DNA of 64,000 bases from Pelagimonas sp. (GTDB lineage Bacteria; Pseudomonadota; Alphaproteobacteria; Rhodobacterales; Rhodobacteraceae): NCBI GenBank assembly GCA_025210455.1, contig JAOARQ010000002.1, forward strand, positions 1 to 64,000. The letters are read 5' to 3'. Below the pieces are notes generated by a model. That model had not been told where the DNA came from, ran no database searches, and saw only the letters and a list, made by a program, of their open reading frames with translations. The translations under genes were made by a program, and so were the position numbers. How positions within the stretch are numbered: the stretch's first letter is position 1; each line of letters starts with the position of its first letter. Below, piece by piece: positions 61,111 through 64,000 of this stretch.

Positions 61111-61476
61111 ATGCGTAGTTTACCTTATCTTATCACCTTTGCGGCGATTACTCTGGTCTGGGCGATTGATTTGCCTGTCACGCTCGGGGCGCATCCCTGG
61201 TGGTCGCAGCAAGCTGCGCTGATCGGCGGGGCCATTGGCCTTGCTCTTGGGTTTGCAGCGTCTTTTCTGGGCAACAGACAGCGCGTTCTGGCGGTTATCT
61301 TCCCGCTTTTGATGCTGGTTGGCTTTGCAGTGGCCAAACACGGGCAGATCACATTCGCCGCCTCTTATGGCGATGACGCCCTGGCCGGTAAGCTGTGGTA
61401 TTTCGGCTGGTTTAGTACCGGGATCTTCTTTAGCGCCACAATCCTATCCTGGGGTAAGCGCCTGCTGAATCGCTAG
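61111..61476 (+). CDS. Small integral membrane protein, unknown
   Basis: This 121-residue protein has four hydrophobic segments (about 5-25, 33-53, 60-75, 95-115) and no recognised domain. AAAGG lies 6 nt before the ATG at 61111; an earlier in-frame ATG at 61087 is possible. It is a single gene between the RAYT relic and the M3 peptidase. Confidence 0.6.
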   Translation: MRSLPYLITFAAITLVWAIDLPVTLGAHPWWSQQAALIGGAIGLALGFAASFLGNRQRVLAVIFPLLMLVGFAVAKHGQITFAASYGDDALAGKLWYFGWFSTGIFFSATILSWGKRLLNR

Positions 61477-61508
61477 AAAACGGCCCCCCGCATCCGGGGG
61501 GCACCCAT

Positions 61509-63518
61509 TCAGGCCGCCAGACCGCGCCCTTTCAACAGGGCATCCACTCCCGGCATCTTCCCGCGGAACTGCAGATACAGCGCCTCAGCCTCTTGCGAGC
61601 CCCCTTTGGACAGGATGAACTCTTCGAGTTTGCCAGCCACCTGCGCATCAAACGCGCCATCAGCCTCTTCAAAGGCCTCAAAGGCGTCTGCATCCATCAC
61701 TTCCGACCACATATAGCTGTAATACCCGCTGGAATATCCATCACCGGCAAAGACATGCGCGAAATGCGGGGTTGCATGACGCATGCCAATTGCGCGCGGC
61801 ATGCCAATGCTTTCAAGCACTTCCGCCTGTTTTTGCATAGGATCTGCCGGGGCCTCTGCCCGGTGGAACGCCAGATCAACCAGCGCCGAGGCCACATATT
61901 CCACAGTCTGGAACCCCATATCATAGGTCGCCGCTCCCAGCACCTTATCCAACAGCGCCTGCGGCATCGCTTCGCCGCTGTCGGCGTGGGTGGCATATTG
62001 CGCCAGAACCTCGGGCACCTCTAGCCAATGTTCATAAAGCTGGCTGGGCAGTTCCACGAAATCACGCGCCACAGAGGTGCCTGAAACCATCTCATAGGTC
62101 ACGTCGGACAGCATCTGATGCAAGGCATGGCCAAATTCGTGGAACAGCGTGCGCGCATCGTCATAAGACAGCAGCGCCGGTTCCCCTTTGGCAAAATTAC
62201 AGACATTCACCACAATCGGGATCTGCTGCTCGGGGAATTTTGCCTGCGCCCGAATGGCCGAACACCAGGCACCAGAGCGTTTCGATCCGCGCGCAAAGTA
62301 ATCGCCAATGAACACCGCAACCGTTTCCCCATTGCGGGTAACATGCCAGGCCCGCGCATCCTCATGATACAGCGGCACGTCCAAGGTTTCGAACTCAAGC
62401 CCAAACAACCGCGTTGCGCAGGCAAAAGAGGCCTCAATCATGCGATCCAACTGAAAGTAAGGCTTTACCTCGGCTTCATCCAGATCATGTTCAGCCTTGC
62501 GCCGCTTTTCCGCATAGTACCGCCAATCCCATGGCTCAAGTGGGCCATCAATGTCATCTGCGCGCAGCATGTCTTCTAAAATGGCGCCATCTCGGTTGGC
62601 CTGCGCCTTGGCTGGTTCCCAGACCTGCATCAACAGATCTTCGACCTTTTCCGCCGTACCGGCCATTTCGGTTTCCAGTTTGAAGGCCGAAAAATTGCCA
62701 TAACCCAACAGTTTGGCCCGCTCTTCCCGCAGCTTCAGTGTCTCAGCGGCGATCTCACGATTGTCGGTTGCGCCGCCATTGGCACCCCGTAAACCCCAGG
62801 CGCGATAGGCTTTTTCCCGAAGATCACGGCGCGGCGAAAACTGCAAAAATGGCACGATCACCGAACGTGACAGCGTCACAACTGGCCCCAGCCCGCGTTC
62901 CGCCCCGGCGGCGCGCATGGCCCCGATCACGAACTCAGGCAGGCCCTGAAGATCATCTTCGGAACATTCCATCAGCCAATCCCGTTCATCCGCCAGCAGA
63001 TTTTGGGTAAAGGAGGTGCCCAGTTCAGCCAGCCGGTTCTTGATCGCGGTCATCCGCTCCAGATCCGTACCCTCCAGCGCAGCCCCCGCGCGGACAAAAT
63101 TGCGATGCACCAGCATCAGAACCCGCGCCTGTTCATCTGTCAGATCGAGGGTTTCCCGTGCCTCCCAGACGGTCTGGATGCGCTGGAACAAAGCCTTATT
63201 CGAATAGATCAATGAGCTATGCGCCGCAAATTTCGGCGAATATTCTCGCATCAACGCCTCGCGCGCGTCAGTGCTGTCAGACCCTGCAATATTGAAAAAC
63301 ACCCCTGCCACCTTGTCCAAAGCTGCACCGCAGCGCATCAGCCCTTCGATGGTGTTTTCAAATGTTGGCGCACCCGTGTTTTCAGCCACCGCCTGCACCT
63401 GCGCCAGATCCTCGGCCATGGCCTGATCAAAGGCGGGGGCAAAATCATCGTCTGAAATCACATCAAACGGGGGCAGACCAAAGGGGGTATCCCATTGCGC
63501 CAACAGCGGATTTGTCAT
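61509..63518 (-). CDS. M3 family metallopeptidase (oligopeptidase A / dipeptidyl carboxypeptidase)
   Basis: This 669-residue cytoplasmic zinc peptidase has the HExxH motif in TLFHEFGHALHQML with a downstream glutamate, and the C-terminal YSSGYYSYMWSEVMDADAF typical of the Dcp/PrlC group. It finishes degradation of short peptides. AGGAGA precedes the start. It follows the MoeB/ThiF-type gene by 56 nt on the same strand. Confidence 0.93.
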   Translation of the reverse strand: MTNPLLAQWDTPFGLPPFDVISDDDFAPAFDQAMAEDLAQVQAVAENTGAPTFENTIEGLMRCGAALDKVAGVFFNIAGSDSTDAREALMREYSPKFAAHSSLIYSNKALFQRIQTVWEARETLDLTDEQARVLMLVHRNFVRAGAALEGTDLERMTAIKNRLAELGTSFTQNLLADERDWLMECSEDDLQGLPEFVIGAMRAAGAERGLGPVVTLSRSVIVPFLQFSPRRDLREKAYRAWGLRGANGGATDNREIAAETLKLREERAKLLGYGNFSAFKLETEMAGTAEKVEDLLMQVWEPAKAQANRDGAILEDMLRADDIDGPLEPWDWRYYAEKRRKAEHDLDEAEVKPYFQLDRMIEASFACATRLFGLEFETLDVPLYHEDARAWHVTRNGETVAVFIGDYFARGSKRSGAWCSAIRAQAKFPEQQIPIVVNVCNFAKGEPALLSYDDARTLFHEFGHALHQMLSDVTYEMVSGTSVARDFVELPSQLYEHWLEVPEVLAQYATHADSGEAMPQALLDKVLGAATYDMGFQTVEYVASALVDLAFHRAEAPADPMQKQAEVLESIGMPRAIGMRHATPHFAHVFAGDGYSSGYYSYMWSEVMDADAFEAFEEADGAFDAQVAGKLEEFILSKGGSQEAEALYLQFRGKMPGVDALLKGRGLAA

Positions 63519-63574
63519 GCATGCTCTCCTATCGTCACAAGGAAAGCTAATTGTGAATCCTTAAGGTTTCAATG

Positions 63575-64000
63575 TCATTGCCGCGATTTGCAGATCGGAC
63601 AATCTTCGCGTGGTTTCAGGTTAATCTTGCGGGTCTCGCCCCAGAGCGCATCGTAAATCAGCATCTCACCGCGCAGCACCTGACCCGCGCCAGTGATCAG
63701 CTTGACCGCCTCCACCGCCATCATGGATCCAATCACACCCGGCAGCGGCCCCAGCACCCCGGCTTCAGCGCAGGACGGGGCAAGGCCTGCGGCGGGTGCC
63801 TCGGGGAAAATACACTGGTAGCAGGGCCCACCCTGTGCCGGGTGAAACACCGACAGTTGCCCTTCCCACTGGCTCAGTGCGCCTGAAATCAAAGGCTTGC
63901 CCAGTTTCACCGCCATGTCATTCGCCAGATAGCGGGTGGTGAAATTGTCGGTGCCATCAAGGATCACGTCATAATCGGCAAACAGCTCTTCGGCGATCTC
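63575..64000 (-). CDS. HesA/MoeB/ThiF-type adenylyltransferase (C-terminal part)
   Basis: This is the 3' part of an E1-like enzyme that adenylates the C-terminus of ThiS or MoaD; the gene runs past the window end. Visible are DGTDNFTTRYLAND (catalytic Asp and Arg finger region) and the zinc cysteines CYQC and CPIC. The frame is open to base 64000. MoeB and ThiF cannot be told apart from this part. Confidence 0.88.
   Translation of the reverse strand, partial: EIAEELFADYDVILDGTDNFTTRYLANDMAVKLGKPLISGALSQWEGQLSVFHPAQGGPCYQCIFPEAPAAGLAPSCAEAGVLGPLPGVIGSMMAVEAVKLITGAGQVLRGEMLIYDALWGETRKINLKPREDCPICKSRQ

Noticed and set aside
1-64000. CRISPR array or rRNA operon
   Set aside because: No regularly spaced repeats and no rRNA-like sequence were seen anywhere in the window.

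Overview
ORGANISM. The window looks like a chromosomal segment of a marine alphaproteobacterium of the Roseobacter group (Rhodobacteraceae). The evidence is high GC outside the island, class I lysyl-tRNA synthetase, a tripartite tricarboxylate transporter, two TTAA-N7-TTAAC (CtrA-type) boxes, and a catabolic inventory typical of that group. This placement is inferred from gene content; no phylogenetic marker was searched. LAYOUT. (1) 1-360: tRNA-Gln(TTG) with its promoter. (2) About 360-15676: a 15.3 kb integrative and mobilizable element inserted in the 3' end of that tRNA. A 22-bp direct repeat (339-360 and 15655-15676) marks its ends. It carries a tyrosine integrase next to the tRNA. It also carries a five-gene minus-strand defence operon: Dcm-like m5C methyltransferase, Vsr, MvaI/BcnI-family restriction enzyme, PD-(D/E)XK-like nuclease and large SF2 helicase, the last two resembling Hachiman HamA/HamB. 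The rest is a mobilization module (MobC/TraD-like protein, candidate oriT, MobQ-type relaxase), a KfrA-like DNA-binding protein, a primase-type replication protein and small helical proteins. No type IV secretion genes are visible, so it would need a helper for transfer. Just outside attR lies a decayed 5' fragment of a second, related integrase, the footprint of an older element at the same tRNA. (3) 16-20.4 kb: two convergent genes for exported proteins, one a Sel1-repeat protein. (4) 20.4-38.9 kb: a large, multi-operon catabolic cluster of unknown substrate. It holds an SDR, a three-subunit FAD/[2Fe-2S] amine or imino-acid dehydrogenase, a DapA-family lyase, an SMP-30 lactonase, a class III CoA-transferase, a class III aminotransferase, a BKACE enzyme, a P450, an IclR regulator, a two-subunit intradiol dioxygenase, a MarR regulator with a TctCBA transporter, a UspA protein and a sulfatase/phosphonate monoester hydrolase. 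Three intergenic regions of this cluster share a near-identical 17-bp sequence, so it is probably one regulon. (5) 39-64 kb: mostly core genes (priA, transaldolase, lysK, terB-like, uvrC, a pteridine-reductase-like SDR, Ca/Na antiporter, S49 protease, dacB, nadD, a chemoreceptor, ettA, M3 oligopeptidase, a moeB/thiF-type gene running off the end), with a RAYT transposase pseudogene after ettA. HOW THE PARTS WORK TOGETHER. The island couples two anti-invader systems in one transcript, with 8- to 16-nt gene overlaps that suggest translational coupling. The methyltransferase promoter and start region carry three CCWGG sites, two of them in a perfect 15-bp palindrome, which suggests autoregulation. 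The catabolic cluster reads as uptake (TctCBA), unmasking (sulfatase), oxygenation (P450), ring cleavage (intradiol dioxygenase) and downstream processing (lactonase, aminotransferase/BKACE, CoA-transferase, amine dehydrogenase and lyase). The substrate cannot be named from sequence alone.
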